The notes beneath the pieces were generated by a model. It was not told where the DNA came from and searched no databases. It saw only the letters and a list, made by a program, of their open reading frames with translations. 64,000 nt of DNA from Acidobacteriota bacterium. GTDB taxonomy: Bacteria > Acidobacteriota > Terriglobia > Bryobacterales > Bryobacteraceae. Position 1 is the stretch's first letter. Each line of letters opens with the position of its first letter. The stretch spans positions 1 through 64,000 of the forward strand of contig JAFDVS010000027.1 in NCBI GenBank assembly GCA_018268935.1, in the 5' to 3' direction. This document shows positions 8,472 through 17,963 of the stretch, in pieces. Both the position numbers and the translations under genes were made by a program.

Positions 8472-10000
8472 TGCGGATCATCCTTCTCTTGCTGGCCGCG
8501 CTGCCCCTTTGGGGTCAACAGCGCACTGTGCTGCGGGGCGGCGTCTCCAAAGGCGCGCCCGTGCCGATCGAAGAGGTCTATAAGGACTACGATTCGGAAA
8601 AGGGCCGGCGAAACAAAGCCAATGCCAGAAATGGCGTCTGCCCAAAATTTCCGCCGCCGGTGATCTTCGTCTTTCAGGATCCGGTGGATCCGCAGAGTTG
8701 CTACTACTGGACCCCGAACGACCCCGGAGATCAGTTTTCCGATCCGCCGCCACCCTCCCCATCTCGCGTGCCTTCCGGTCCCGTGGCGGTGCCCGCCCCG
8801 CCCCCGCAACCTGGATTTCCGGGCGGCGGACCAACTTCCGCGCCGCGCCCGCCTCCCAACGCCGGCCAGAGGCCTGGATGGAACCCACCGGATCCGATCC
8901 GTTTTGGCGAAGCCTACCTTCGCGGCGTTGCCGACGGCGCAGTGGATTGTCTCGACGGCTTCGGCAACTTAGTGGCCGGAATCGGACTGCTGCTCCGCGA
9001 TCCGCTTGGCAACGCCGAGACAGCGGCTGGATTGATGGGCGTGGCGCCTGGCCAATCGGTCACGCTGAACATGATCGCCCAGGAGGTGGAGGACTCCCGC
9101 CACCGCGGGACGATAACGAACCCGGAGCAGTCCGGCCGTATCGCCGGACGACGCTTCTGCATGTACGGCTTGCTCCCTGGGGTCGTGAAGGCCGCCAAGG
9201 GCAAACCCGGGGCGAAACCGGGCGCAACGCCCGGCGTCACACCGCTTCCACCCGAGACAACCGTCCCCACCAGGACTGTTCCTGCCGACGTCACGTTCAC
9301 CGCCGAAGTGGCGTCTCATCCCGAGAACCTCGCCGGAACTACCATCGCCACCCGGCACGGGCCCGTGAATCTCGGTGGCTACATCGGCAAGGGTTCGTTC
9401 GGAACAGTTTTTGAGAACCGGTCCGTGCCGAAGCAGGTGGTGAAGGTCAGCAATGATCATGCGCAAAGCCGCCCCTCGTTTGAACGCCAGCGCGATGGCG
9501 CCCGCCTGCTCCGTGAATCCGGCATTCCCACGCCTGCCATTCATCGTTTGATCGAAGGCAGCCCGCACGAGCCGTCCTTCCTGGAGATGGACCACTACAA
9601 CAAGGAGTTCCCCGGCGCTATCGAGCTGCGCAAGTTCACGACTTTGCCTAAAGACCTTCGCGCCGAAGTTCGCCGCGCGACGGGCAAGCTGTTCAACGAC
9701 ATCGCCAAAACGGGTCATGTCTGGATCGACGGCGACCTTCGCAACCTGGCCTTTGACGAACACGGCGGCCGCCTCCGCGCCATTGTGCTCGATGCCGACC
9801 TCATCGTCCCCATCGAGCAACTCCAGACGCGCGTCTCCCAGGCGGGCTTTGCCGGCGACGTGCTGGCCGGTGTGCTCAAGGGCACACGGTTTCACCACAT
9901 GATTTTCGAACCGGCAGCAACTGCCGGCGAATGGATGAATGCCTTGCACGAGATCTATTACGGCGAGCCGGCGCCCGTACCAAGCCCGCCCGTTCAATGA
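8471..10000 (+). CDS. Secreted protein with polymorphic-toxin-like pre-domain and C-terminal kinase fold
   Basis: A 509-residue protein with a clean signal peptide (MRIILLLLAALPLWG). Residues about 85-145 are a Pro-rich linker. A Gly-rich hydrophobic stretch follows (about 146-250: GAVDCLDGFGNLVAGIG, then NPEQSGRIAGR), which resembles the region before the toxin tip in polymorphic toxins. The C-terminal 200 residues look like a minimal kinase: Gly loop GKGSFGTVF, VVKVS with a candidate Lys, catalytic-loop-like WIDGDLRNLAF and a metal-Asp-like LDADLIV. Spacing from the loop Asp to Asn is shorter than in classical kinases. I cannot tell whether it is active. It overlaps the TPR gene, and no immunity-like gene follows. 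Confidence 0.6.
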   Translation: MRIILLLLAALPLWGQQRTVLRGGVSKGAPVPIEEVYKDYDSEKGRRNKANARNGVCPKFPPPVIFVFQDPVDPQSCYYWTPNDPGDQFSDPPPPSPSRVPSGPVAVPAPPPQPGFPGGGPTSAPRPPPNAGQRPGWNPPDPIRFGEAYLRGVADGAVDCLDGFGNLVAGIGLLLRDPLGNAETAAGLMGVAPGQSVTLNMIAQEVEDSRHRGTITNPEQSGRIAGRRFCMYGLLPGVVKAAKGKPGAKPGATPGVTPLPPETTVPTRTVPADVTFTAEVASHPENLAGTTIATRHGPVNLGGYIGKGSFGTVFENRSVPKQVVKVSNDHAQSRPSFERQRDGARLLRESGIPTPAIHRLIEGSPHEPSFLEMDHYNKEFPGAIELRKFTTLPKDLRAEVRRATGKLFNDIAKTGHVWIDGDLRNLAFDEHGGRLRAIVLDADLIVPIEQLQTRVSQAGFAGDVLAGVLKGTRFHHMIFEPAATAGEWMNALHEIYYGEPAPVPSPPVQ

Positions 10001-10004
10001 CGCG

Positions 10005-11231
10005 CTATGTCCGCACAGTGATGCGGAACATCTGCCGCGTGCCATCGGGTGCGATGGCCGGGAATGCGATCTGATTGCCCTTGCGATTCCAGGTGGGCGC
10101 GGCATCCACGCGCAATTCGCCGCTGGTTTTGCCAGGATGGGGGAATCCTTTCGTTTCCGCGTAGGAACGGTCGGCGCGTCGATACACAATGTAGAAATTT
10201 TCGCTGCGTTTGCGATAACCGTTGACGAACCATTTCCCGTCAGGCGATAGTGCGACATCGCCGCCGGGGTTCGGAAAGACCGCCGGCCCGCCGATGACTT
10301 CCACTACTTTCTTCTGCTCCACATCGTAAAGGATCTGTTCTCCCTTCACGTCGCCAATGATGCGATTGCCCGATTCCCACTCGGGGTGGCCGCCGATGTG
10401 CTGCTGGTGCATCGTGAGTCCGGCGCCGTCGGCACGGATGGTGAAGGGAATGTCGACGCGCTTGCCGCGAACTTCAAAGTCGGCGCGAAGGAAGAAATAA
10501 AGGTGCTTCGCGTCCCGGCTCCACAACGTGTGGTTGATGAAGAGATCCTGACCTTCGATATTACGGCCGTTCTGTTTGACGTGATCGGCCAGTTGGCGAA
10601 AGGAGACCAGCAGTTGCTTGCGGCCTGAGGCGATATCGACGACGAACACCCCGTCGTTATCAGGAGCCGGCGTGGCGGCATTCCAATCGTAGGCCTTCGG
10701 GTAACCGGTGACGGGCCGGGTTCGCGCCATACGTCCGTAATTGATGGCTGCGAACTTGCCCCCGGTCTGGGCCACGCCGCCGTTGCCGAACGGTGTGTCG
10801 GAAAAGCGGTATTCGTGAATGCGCTTCCGTTTGGCGATGTCGTACAAAACAGGAAAGACATGATTTGTTCTAGGGTCCCGATCGTTGAACAGCAGTTCCG
10901 TTTCCTGCGCTTTCGGGTTCCAGTAAAACATCGTGCCCTGCTGGAAGTTCCAGGCGCGCGTCGTTTCCATGGGGAGCACCGTGTTACTTCGCGCCGTATC
11001 CAGCAGCACGATATCGGCGGCTTCCGTTGGCGCCGGCATATGGTCCTGGAAGCCCGTGCGCAGCGCGGCCATATAGCGGCCGGAGCCGTTCCAGGGCGTA
11101 TTCTGCACGTGGCCGATGTAGCCGAAGAAATGATGCGACGCCCCGGAAGTCAGTTGGTCCACTTGAAGTTCCCAGTCACGCGGGGCAGCCATCCCGGCCG
11201 CGGGCAAAGTGAAGAAGGTGCGTCGACGCAT
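10005..11231 (-). CDS. TolB/oligogalacturonate-lyase-like beta-propeller protein
   Basis: A 408-residue protein. I use the ATG of MRRRTFFTLPAAG, a short Arg-rich export-type signal; upstream codons would cross the divergent sulfatase. The sequence has repeated propeller blades with patterns such as LLDTA, VVDIASGRKQLL, LWSRDAKHLYFF and ALSPDGKWFVNG. The His-rich parts (INHTLWSR, MHQQHIGGHPEW) resemble oligogalacturonate lyases, which cleave unsaturated galacturonides with a His-bound metal. That activity is an inference. It is convergent with the kinase-fold gene (4-base gap) and divergent from a sulfatase, consistent with a polysaccharide-processing cluster. Confidence 0.65.
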   Translation of the reverse strand: MRRRTFFTLPAAGMAAPRDWELQVDQLTSGASHHFFGYIGHVQNTPWNGSGRYMAALRTGFQDHMPAPTEAADIVLLDTARSNTVLPMETTRAWNFQQGTMFYWNPKAQETELLFNDRDPRTNHVFPVLYDIAKRKRIHEYRFSDTPFGNGGVAQTGGKFAAINYGRMARTRPVTGYPKAYDWNAATPAPDNDGVFVVDIASGRKQLLVSFRQLADHVKQNGRNIEGQDLFINHTLWSRDAKHLYFFLRADFEVRGKRVDIPFTIRADGAGLTMHQQHIGGHPEWESGNRIIGDVKGEQILYDVEQKKVVEVIGGPAVFPNPGGDVALSPDGKWFVNGYRKRSENFYIVYRRADRSYAETKGFPHPGKTSGELRVDAAPTWNRKGNQIAFPAIAPDGTRQMFRITVRT

Positions 11232-11280
11232 CGCGAGGAGCAGTATACATCGAACGGCGTGTTGGGTAGCATTGGATGGA

Positions 11281-12801
11281 ATGAACCGCCGCCAATTCTG
11301 CGCTGCCACCGCCGGGCTTGCGCTCGGATCCTGCAGTAAGCCGCAAACACGCCCCAATCTTCTGCTCATTGTGGCCGACGACATGTCCTATCCGCACGCG
11401 GGTGCGTATGGCGATCGGGTGGTGGAGACTCCTGGGTTTGACAGGATGGCGAAGGAAGGCGTGCTGTTCCATAACAGCTTCTGTGCGTCGCCTTCGTGCA
11501 CTCCCTCGCGCACAGCGATTCTGTCGGGGAAGAATATCTGGGAGACCGGAGAGGCCGGTGTGCTCTATGGCTCCATCGCTCCGGGCCTGCCTCTTCTGCC
11601 GCACATCCTGGAAGACGCCGGCTACTTCACCGGATTCACTGGGAAAGGCTGGGGGCCGGGCGATTGGAAAGCGCTCGGGCTGAAGCGCAGTCCCACGGGG
11701 CGCGAATTCAACTCGCGCCTCATTTCGCTGCCCGGGCCTCCTGGCATCGACACCCGCGACTACACCGAGAACTTCCGCGAGTTCCTGACCGCATGCCCCG
11801 CGCAACAACCCTTCTTCTTCTGGATAGGCATCACCGAGCCGCACCGGGTATATGCCAAGGGTGCGGGGCTGGGCGATGGCAAGAAGCCGGAGGACGTAGA
11901 CCTGCCTGCCTATTATCCCGATTCGCAGGAAATCCGTAGCGATATTCTCGATTACTACATGGAAATCGAATGGCTGGATCACCATCTGGTGCGCGCTCTG
12001 TCGCTTCTGGAGCAGCAGGGAAGGCTGGAGGATACGTTGATCGTAGTGACGAGTGACAACGGCATGCCTTTCCCACGGGCGAAGGTGAGTCTCTACGATA
12101 GTGGCCTGCACATGCCGCTGGCGATGCGTTGGGGACGGCGTTTCACGGGTGATCAGCAGGTGCATGATTTCGTGCAGCATATCGACCTTGCGCCGACACT
12201 GCTGGAAGCGGCCGGTATTGCCGCACCGAAAGAGATGGCGGGACGGAGCTTTCTGTCGTTAAAGGGCCGGGACCGGGTAGTGGCTGCGATGGAACGCCAC
12301 ACTTTCTGCCGCCCGGATGGAGCAGCCTATCCAATGCGCTCGCTGCGAACCAAGGACTTCCTGTATATCCGTAACTTCGCGCCCGATCGCTGGCCTACCG
12401 GCGGGGAATTCATTTCTTCGAACAAGACGACGCACGGCGATGTGGACGCCTGTCCAACGAAGGATTTCATGCTGGAGCCGGCAAACCAAAGCAAGTACTC
12501 CCGCGAATATGAACTCTGCTTCGGGAGACGCCCGGCTGAAGAACTCTACGATGTGAAGGCCGACAGGTGGCAGGTGCGGAATCTGGCCGCGGAGGCGGCG
12601 AACCAGCCGGCGTTGCAGCGCATGCGCACTGAATTGGAAACCTATCTGAAGCAGACAGGCGATCCGCGCATCGAAGGGCGCGATCCGTGGCAGGCTTACC
12701 CGTATCGTCAAACCACGGGATTTGGGGCGTCGTTCAACACGGCTCTTTCCGAAGAGGAGCGCAAGGCGGCGCGTGAGCGCGCAACACACAAACCGGAGTG
12801 A
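11281..12801 (+). CDS. Sulfatase (formylglycine-dependent), probable lipoprotein
   Basis: A 506-residue arylsulfatase-superfamily enzyme. The maturation motif CTPSR starts at Cys73, the residue converted to formylglycine; the metal pair ADD sits at 33-34 and TSDNG is present further on. The N-terminus has two Arg and ends in LGSC (Cys18), which reads as a lipobox and suggests surface or periplasmic anchoring. Overall order resembles N-sulfoglucosamine or iduronate-type sulfatases, but the substrate cannot be fixed. The gene diverges from the propeller gene (49-base gap) and precedes a large glycosidase-like gene and a second sulfatase. No formylglycine-generating enzyme is visible in the window. 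Confidence 0.92.
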   Translation: MNRRQFCAATAGLALGSCSKPQTRPNLLLIVADDMSYPHAGAYGDRVVETPGFDRMAKEGVLFHNSFCASPSCTPSRTAILSGKNIWETGEAGVLYGSIAPGLPLLPHILEDAGYFTGFTGKGWGPGDWKALGLKRSPTGREFNSRLISLPGPPGIDTRDYTENFREFLTACPAQQPFFFWIGITEPHRVYAKGAGLGDGKKPEDVDLPAYYPDSQEIRSDILDYYMEIEWLDHHLVRALSLLEQQGRLEDTLIVVTSDNGMPFPRAKVSLYDSGLHMPLAMRWGRRFTGDQQVHDFVQHIDLAPTLLEAAGIAAPKEMAGRSFLSLKGRDRVVAAMERHTFCRPDGAAYPMRSLRTKDFLYIRNFAPDRWPTGGEFISSNKTTHGDVDACPTKDFMLEPANQSKYSREYELCFGRRPAEELYDVKADRWQVRNLAAEAANQPALQRMRTELETYLKQTGDPRIEGRDPWQAYPYRQTTGFGASFNTALSEEERKAARERATHKPE

Positions 12802-12836
12802 GACGGTTATGCGGGTTTTCGTAGTACCGTGAGGAC

Positions 12837-15164
12837 ATGCGAATGCTTTGGATGGTGGCCGCTCTGGCCATCGGGCCGGTGTCTGCCACCGCGGCTGTGG
12901 ATTTGCGCGGCGCGGTGATCGTGGTGAGGCCAGGCGTTGTTCCGGCGCCCGAGAAGACGGCAGCGGTGGTTCTCGCTGAGGAAATACAGAAACGGACTGG
13001 CTTGCGGCTCTCCATCCGCAGCGAGTTTCCCGCCGATGGGCCCGCGATTGCCATCAGCTCTGTCAGTCAGGTGGGCGAATGGATCCGCAAGGTTCCGGCG
13101 CATCAAGCTCGCGCCGAAGGATTCCGCTTGCTGCTCGAAGAGAACCCTGCACATCCGGTCGTGTGGATCGCAGGCGCGGATGCGCGTGGAGCCCTTTACG
13201 CTGTGGGGCAACTCTTGCGGCGTTTGGATTGGAGCAAAGGCAAACTGGAACTCGCCGGGCCCCTCGACATCACCACATCGCCAGAATTCTCCATTCGCGG
13301 CCATCAGATCGGCTACCGCTCCACCGCGAATTCCTGGGACGCCTGGACCATCCCGCAGTTTGAACAATACATTCGCGAACTGGCATTTTTCGGTATCAAT
13401 GCGATTGAGAACATTCCCGCCCAGGATTCGCGGAAAAATCCGCTGATGAAGGTGCCGCGCCGGGAAATGACTCGCGCCATGGGCGAGATCTGCCAGCGCT
13501 ACGGAATCGACTACTGGGTGTGGACTCCCGCCGATGTCGATCTGAACGACAAGGCGAAGAGAGCGGAATTGCTGGCGCAGTTCGATACTTTGTTTGCCGA
13601 TGCGCCGCGGCTGGCTGGGATCTTCGTTCCCGGCGGTGATCCCGGGCACAATCCGCCGGATTTGGTAATGGCGTTTCTCGAAGATCTCGCGCCTCGCATG
13701 AAATCGCGCCATCCGGAAGCGAAGCTGTGGCTCTCGCTGCAGGGATTCTCCAAGGAGAAGGCAGAGTTCGTTTACGCGTATCTCGATCGCGGCGTTCCGG
13801 CGTGGTTTGGCGGCATTGTGCATGGGCCGTCCAGCCCACCCATTCCGGAGACGAGGAGCCGGCTGACGGCGAAAGCGAAGCTGCGGCTTTATCCCGATCT
13901 GACGCACAACAAGATCAGCCAGTACGAGGTGCCGGAATGGGATCAGGCCTATGCTCTAACGCTGGGGCGCGAGGCCGTGAATCCGCGGCCCTATGAATAT
14001 GCGGCCATCCACAACCGCTATGCCGCGCTCAGCGACGGATTCATCTCCTATTCCGACGGCGTGCATGACGATGTGAACAAGGCTCTGTGGTCCGCACTGT
14101 CCTGGAATCGCGGGCAGGACGTGCGTGGCGTTTTGGTGGACTACGCGCGAGTGTTCTTCTCACCGGCGATTGCCGAAGAGGCTGCCGATGGTCTGCTGGC
14201 GCTGGAGCGCAACTGGCGCGGGCCCCTATTGGGCAACGGGGGTGTGGAAGCGACACTGCTCTACTGGCGGGGGCTGGAGAAGAAAGCTCCGGAACTGGCA
14301 GGGAACTGGCGCTGGCAGATGCACCTGCTGCGGGCCAACTACGATGCCTTCGTGCGCCGCCGGTTGATGCAGGATTCGCGCCTGGAGCGTGAGGCCAACG
14401 CCGTGCTGGCACGGGTGGAGCGCTTGGGGGCGGAAAAGGCGATGACAGAGGCCACGGCAATTCTGCAACAGGCGGTGTTGGCGCCCGCCGGTGCGGAATT
14501 GAAAGCGCGGATTACGGAACTGTGCGAGCAACTTTTCCAGTCGATCGGGTTACAGACCAGTGTGGAAAAATATCACGCCAGTGGCGCCGAGCGCGGCGCC
14601 GTGCTCGATTTCGTCGATAATCCGCTCAACAACCGCTGGTGGCTGGAAGATGAGTTCGCCAAGGTGCGAAAGATGAGCGATCCCGGCGCGCAGGCACGCC
14701 GGTTGGTGGAGCTCGCCCGCTGGGAAAGTCCCGGACCCGGGAGTTTCTACGACGACATCGGGCATTGGGCTCGCTCGCCGCATGTCATTCGCGGCCTGGC
14801 GCCCGAAGACGATGAGCCGCTCTTCTGGTGGTGGGATCAGGGCAAGTCGCGGGCACGGCTATCGTGGCAGGTCACCATGTGGCCCAAAGAGATGCGCTAC
14901 GACGGCCTCGATCCGCGCGCGCGCTACCTCGTGCGCACAACCGGCTACGGACAGGCCTTGCTGCGCGTCGACGGCGAGCGCATCACGCCCACGCTCGACG
15001 GCAAGGAAATCGGCCAGTTCAAGGAGTTCCCTGTTCCCGCTTCCGCGTTGAGCGATGGAAAGCTGGTGTTGACGTGGGACAAGGCCGGCAATGAAGAACA
15101 CCTCAATTGGCGGCAACGCTCGCGCTTGTCCGAAGTTTGGCTCATCCGGGTGAACAACCAATGA
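12837..15164 (+). CDS. Large secreted glycoside-hydrolase-like protein (alpha-glucuronidase-type N-terminal domain)
   Basis: A 775-residue protein with a signal peptide (MRMLWMVAALAIG...). Residues about 20-140 look like the alpha/beta domain found before the barrel in GH20, GH67 and related enzymes (VLAEEIQKRTGL, then DARGALYAVGQLLRRLDW). A TIM-barrel-like region follows, with FSIRGHQIGYRSTANSWDAW, a WVWTPADVDL segment and acidic residues suited to catalysis. The C-terminal part is helical and then beta-rich. It fits a glycosidase acting on uronic or amino sugars, but I cannot name the family. Its stop overlaps the next sulfatase start by ATGA, so the two are coupled and probably act on the same sulfated glycan. 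Confidence 0.7.
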   Translation: MRMLWMVAALAIGPVSATAAVDLRGAVIVVRPGVVPAPEKTAAVVLAEEIQKRTGLRLSIRSEFPADGPAIAISSVSQVGEWIRKVPAHQARAEGFRLLLEENPAHPVVWIAGADARGALYAVGQLLRRLDWSKGKLELAGPLDITTSPEFSIRGHQIGYRSTANSWDAWTIPQFEQYIRELAFFGINAIENIPAQDSRKNPLMKVPRREMTRAMGEICQRYGIDYWVWTPADVDLNDKAKRAELLAQFDTLFADAPRLAGIFVPGGDPGHNPPDLVMAFLEDLAPRMKSRHPEAKLWLSLQGFSKEKAEFVYAYLDRGVPAWFGGIVHGPSSPPIPETRSRLTAKAKLRLYPDLTHNKISQYEVPEWDQAYALTLGREAVNPRPYEYAAIHNRYAALSDGFISYSDGVHDDVNKALWSALSWNRGQDVRGVLVDYARVFFSPAIAEEAADGLLALERNWRGPLLGNGGVEATLLYWRGLEKKAPELAGNWRWQMHLLRANYDAFVRRRLMQDSRLEREANAVLARVERLGAEKAMTEATAILQQAVLAPAGAELKARITELCEQLFQSIGLQTSVEKYHASGAERGAVLDFVDNPLNNRWWLEDEFAKVRKMSDPGAQARRLVELARWESPGPGSFYDDIGHWARSPHVIRGLAPEDDEPLFWWWDQGKSRARLSWQVTMWPKEMRYDGLDPRARYLVRTTGYGQALLRVDGERITPTLDGKEIGQFKEFPVPASALSDGKLVLTWDKAGNEEHLNWRQRSRLSEVWLIRVNNQ

Positions 15165-16429
15165 CACGGCGAAATTTCCTGGCAGGACTCGCGGCAGGCG
15201 CCGCCATCGCGCAGCCCGCGCGAGTACCGAACGTGGTGATCTTCGTTTCCGACGATCACGGCTATGGCGACGCCAGTTGCTATGAGAATCATGCCCCCGA
15301 TGTGCAGACACCGAATATTGACCGGATAGCGGCCATGGGCGTGCGCTACACGCAGGGCTACGCCAGTTGCTATGTCTGCGCGCCGACGCGCGCCGGATTG
15401 ATGACCGGCCGTTATCAGCAGCGGTACGGCTTCTACACGGCCTCGGATTCACGCGCCGGATTGCCGTTGAGCGAAGTGACCCTCGCCGACTTGCTCCGCA
15501 AGAAGGGCTACGCGACGGCGATCTTCGGCAAGTGGCATCTGGGGCTAGAGAAGCCTTACCATCCGTTACGGCGAGGGTTTGATCACTTCTACGGCTTCCT
15601 GGGCCATGGGGCGCATGACTACTTCGCCCTGAAGGCGTCGGATGGGCACAACGCAATCTATCGCGACGATCAGACAATCGACGATACGGGCTACCTCACG
15701 GATAACCTGGCGCGGGAAGCCACCGCGTTCATTGAACGCAACCGCACGAAACCGTTCTTTCTCTATTTGCCGTTCAATGCGGTGCATGCTCCGCTGCAGG
15801 CGCCGGAGGCGGACATTGCGCGCTATCATTCGAAGCCGCCATCGCGAAATACTTATCTGGCGATGTTGTACCGCATGGATCTGGCCATCGGGCGCGTGCT
15901 GGACGCTCTGGAGCAGCATCAACTTACAGCCAGCACATTGATCTGTTTTCAATCCGACAATGGCGGGTCGAAGGCGAACTCGGCGTCGAACGGCATTCTG
16001 CGCGGATTCAAACAGAGTGTCTATGAAGGCGGCATCCGTGTGCCTTTTCTGGCCGCTTGGCCGGGGCGCATTCCACGTGGAAAGGTGAGCCATGAGCCGG
16101 TGATTTGCATGGATATCTTCGCCACTGCCTGCGAGGCCGCGCAGGTCTCATTGCCCACCGATCGGGTCTACGACGGGCGGAGTTTGTTGGGCAAGGGCCC
16201 GCTGCACGATGTGTTGTTATGGGATGCCGATGAAAAGCGCATCGCGGTTCGCGAAGGGGACTGGAAGCTGATCGACAATGAAGGCAAGCTCGAATTGTTT
16301 CACCTCGGCGATGACGTTTCGGAAAAGAACAATCTTGCCGCACAGCACCCGGACAAGGTGAAGCAACTGCAGGCGCGGTTCGCGGCCTGGCGCGCGCAGA
16401 TGAAACCGCGCATCCGCCAAAAGGCTTAA
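15161..16429 (+). CDS. Sulfatase (formylglycine-dependent), Tat-exported
   Basis: A 422-residue sulfatase. The start is the ATG inside the previous stop; it gives TRRNFLAGLAAGAA, a clear twin-arginine signal. Catalytic features are the metal pair DD (31-32), the formylglycine motif CAPTR from Cys73, FGKWHLG and QSDNGG. The length and motif order match GalNAc-6-S or arylsulfatase A-like enzymes. Together with the upstream sulfatase and glycosidase it suggests stepwise desulfation and cleavage of an external polysaccharide. Confidence 0.93.
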   Translation: MTRRNFLAGLAAGAAIAQPARVPNVVIFVSDDHGYGDASCYENHAPDVQTPNIDRIAAMGVRYTQGYASCYVCAPTRAGLMTGRYQQRYGFYTASDSRAGLPLSEVTLADLLRKKGYATAIFGKWHLGLEKPYHPLRRGFDHFYGFLGHGAHDYFALKASDGHNAIYRDDQTIDDTGYLTDNLAREATAFIERNRTKPFFLYLPFNAVHAPLQAPEADIARYHSKPPSRNTYLAMLYRMDLAIGRVLDALEQHQLTASTLICFQSDNGGSKANSASNGILRGFKQSVYEGGIRVPFLAAWPGRIPRGKVSHEPVICMDIFATACEAAQVSLPTDRVYDGRSLLGKGPLHDVLLWDADEKRIAVREGDWKLIDNEGKLELFHLGDDVSEKNNLAAQHPDKVKQLQARFAAWRAQMKPRIRQKA

Positions 16430-16443
16430 ACTGCAAAGAAGCT

Positions 16444-17106
16444 ATGCGCTTCGCCTATTTCGCTCTGCTTTCGTTGCCGCTGCTGGCTCAGGATGAACTC
16501 GCCCTGCGCCGGTTCTTCGAAGGGAAGAAGGTGCGGGTGAAGATGGAGATGCCTGCCTCGCACCTCGGCGTCGATGTGTTCTACAAAGCCGAGATGCCGG
16601 TCAACTTCCGCGAGTATGGGCAACGTGTGAAGAAGTTCGGTGTCGCCCTGCGCGAAGGGGACTCGGTGATGATCACCACGGTGAAGGTGAAGGACCGGGT
16701 CGTCGAGTTTCAATTGGGAGGCGGCGGATACGGCACTTTCGGCGATGATTCGGGCTCAGTGAGCTACTCATCGGTGTCGAAGTCTTCGCGGGAAAAGGAT
16801 CTGGAGAAGGAAATTCAAAACACCCCGGACGGCAGGCGGAAAGACGATTTGAAGCGGGAGTTGAGCCGCCTCGAAAGCGCGCGGCGTTACGAAGATTCGC
16901 GCCGGCGCGAAGATGCACGCCGACTGGAGGCGATTAAGAAAGCGGCAATCGCCGAAAAGCGCAAGGACGCGGGTTCCCGCTTCAATCTTCGTTTTCCCGA
17001 CCATTTCCTCCAGGAGTCGCCGCCAACGCCGGCCCTGGTGATGTCGCTGTTGGCCGAGTATGTCGATTTCGGCGAACTGCGGGCCAAGGCCGGCCAGGTT
17101 CAGTAA
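16444..17106 (+). CDS. Hypothetical exported coiled-coil protein
   Basis: A 220-residue protein with a short signal peptide (MRFAYFALLSLPLLAQ). A compact beta-rich part (about 25-105, with REYGQRVKKFGVALREGD and VKDRVVEFQLGGGGYG) is followed by a Ser stretch, a strongly charged Arg/Glu/Lys coiled coil (about 110-180) and a short C-terminal domain with FNLRFP. I do not recognise the family. It starts 14 bases after the sulfatase but has no obvious link to it. Its end overlaps the convergent SRPBCC gene by 7 bases. Confidence 0.65.
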   Translation: MRFAYFALLSLPLLAQDELALRRFFEGKKVRVKMEMPASHLGVDVFYKAEMPVNFREYGQRVKKFGVALREGDSVMITTVKVKDRVVEFQLGGGGYGTFGDDSGSVSYSSVSKSSREKDLEKEIQNTPDGRRKDDLKRELSRLESARRYEDSRRREDARRLEAIKKAAIAEKRKDAGSRFNLRFPDHFLQESPPTPALVMSLLAEYVDFGELRAKAGQVQ

Positions 17107-17962
17107 TCGCCTTCCGGGCCTTCCAGGCGGGCCGCCGTCCAGACAACTCCTAACTCCAGCATCGATTTCATTTCGTTCATGTACTTCATCCAGCCGGTAC
17201 GGTAATCGTCGCCTAGGCGTTTCTTCGCGAATCCGCTATGGATGAGCGTCAGCCGCGTGCTGCCCTCTGATCCCTCCAATGTCCATGTGACCACGGTCTC
17301 CGGCATCTCCTCGTTTTCATGATCGTAATGCCAGTTGAACGAGAGCTTGCGATTTGGAACGATGTCGAGGATCTTTATCGGACCCCGCCTTTCCATCCAC
17401 AGGTGTACTCGCCGCCGGGTTGCGGGTCTACCCTGGCGATCGGGCGGATGTAGCGGTTGAGCTGCGCGGGATTCACCAGTGCATCAAAGACCTGCCCGGG
17501 CGACGCGGCGATCTCGATTCTGAGTGACGGATCACCCTGCATCACGCCGCCGTATTCGGGGAACCACGCCGGTGTGCCGCCGGCAAGCAGCCGCCGCAGG
17601 TTTTCGAGTGCGGTGGTGAAAAAGTCGTGCGGATGAGCCATGCCGATGGACATCGGCGGCAACTCCGTGCGCAGGCTAAGGTGGGTGGAATCGCGGCGCG
17701 CGGTCAATTCCACACGCACCGTGCCTTCCCCACCATGCACACGCCAGGCGAACTCGAGCATCTCGTTCTCACGGGAGGCGAGGAAACGCGTCGCCGGCGA
17801 TTGCGGCGCCTCGGGCAGCGCCGCGCCCCATAGCTCGAATACCCCGGCCTCGACGTTGATGTGGGCCGAGGGTGAGAGCCACTGCTTGACTAGCGATTCT
17901 TCCGTCCAGGCGCGGTGGATGGCCGCGGCGGGGAAGGGAAGCTCGATGGTGGTGTGCGACAT
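17100..17962 (-). pseudogene. Tandem SRPBCC (AHSA1-like) protein with a one-base frameshift
   Basis: The first frame (17962 down to 17375) encodes one full SRPBCC domain and the opening of a second, then stops after GEYTCGWKGGVR. The rest of the second domain continues in another frame as GPIKILDIVPNRKLSF and on to 17100. Joining them needs one extra G in a run of four G (plus-strand C run 17383-17386), which restores GWKGGGPIKILD, the normal family sequence. It is therefore either a real one-base deletion or a base-calling error in a homopolymer. AHSA1-like domains bind small hydrophobic ligands. It follows an ArsR-like regulator with a one-base gap, a common arrangement for this pair. Confidence 0.82.
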
Positions 17963-17963
17963 G

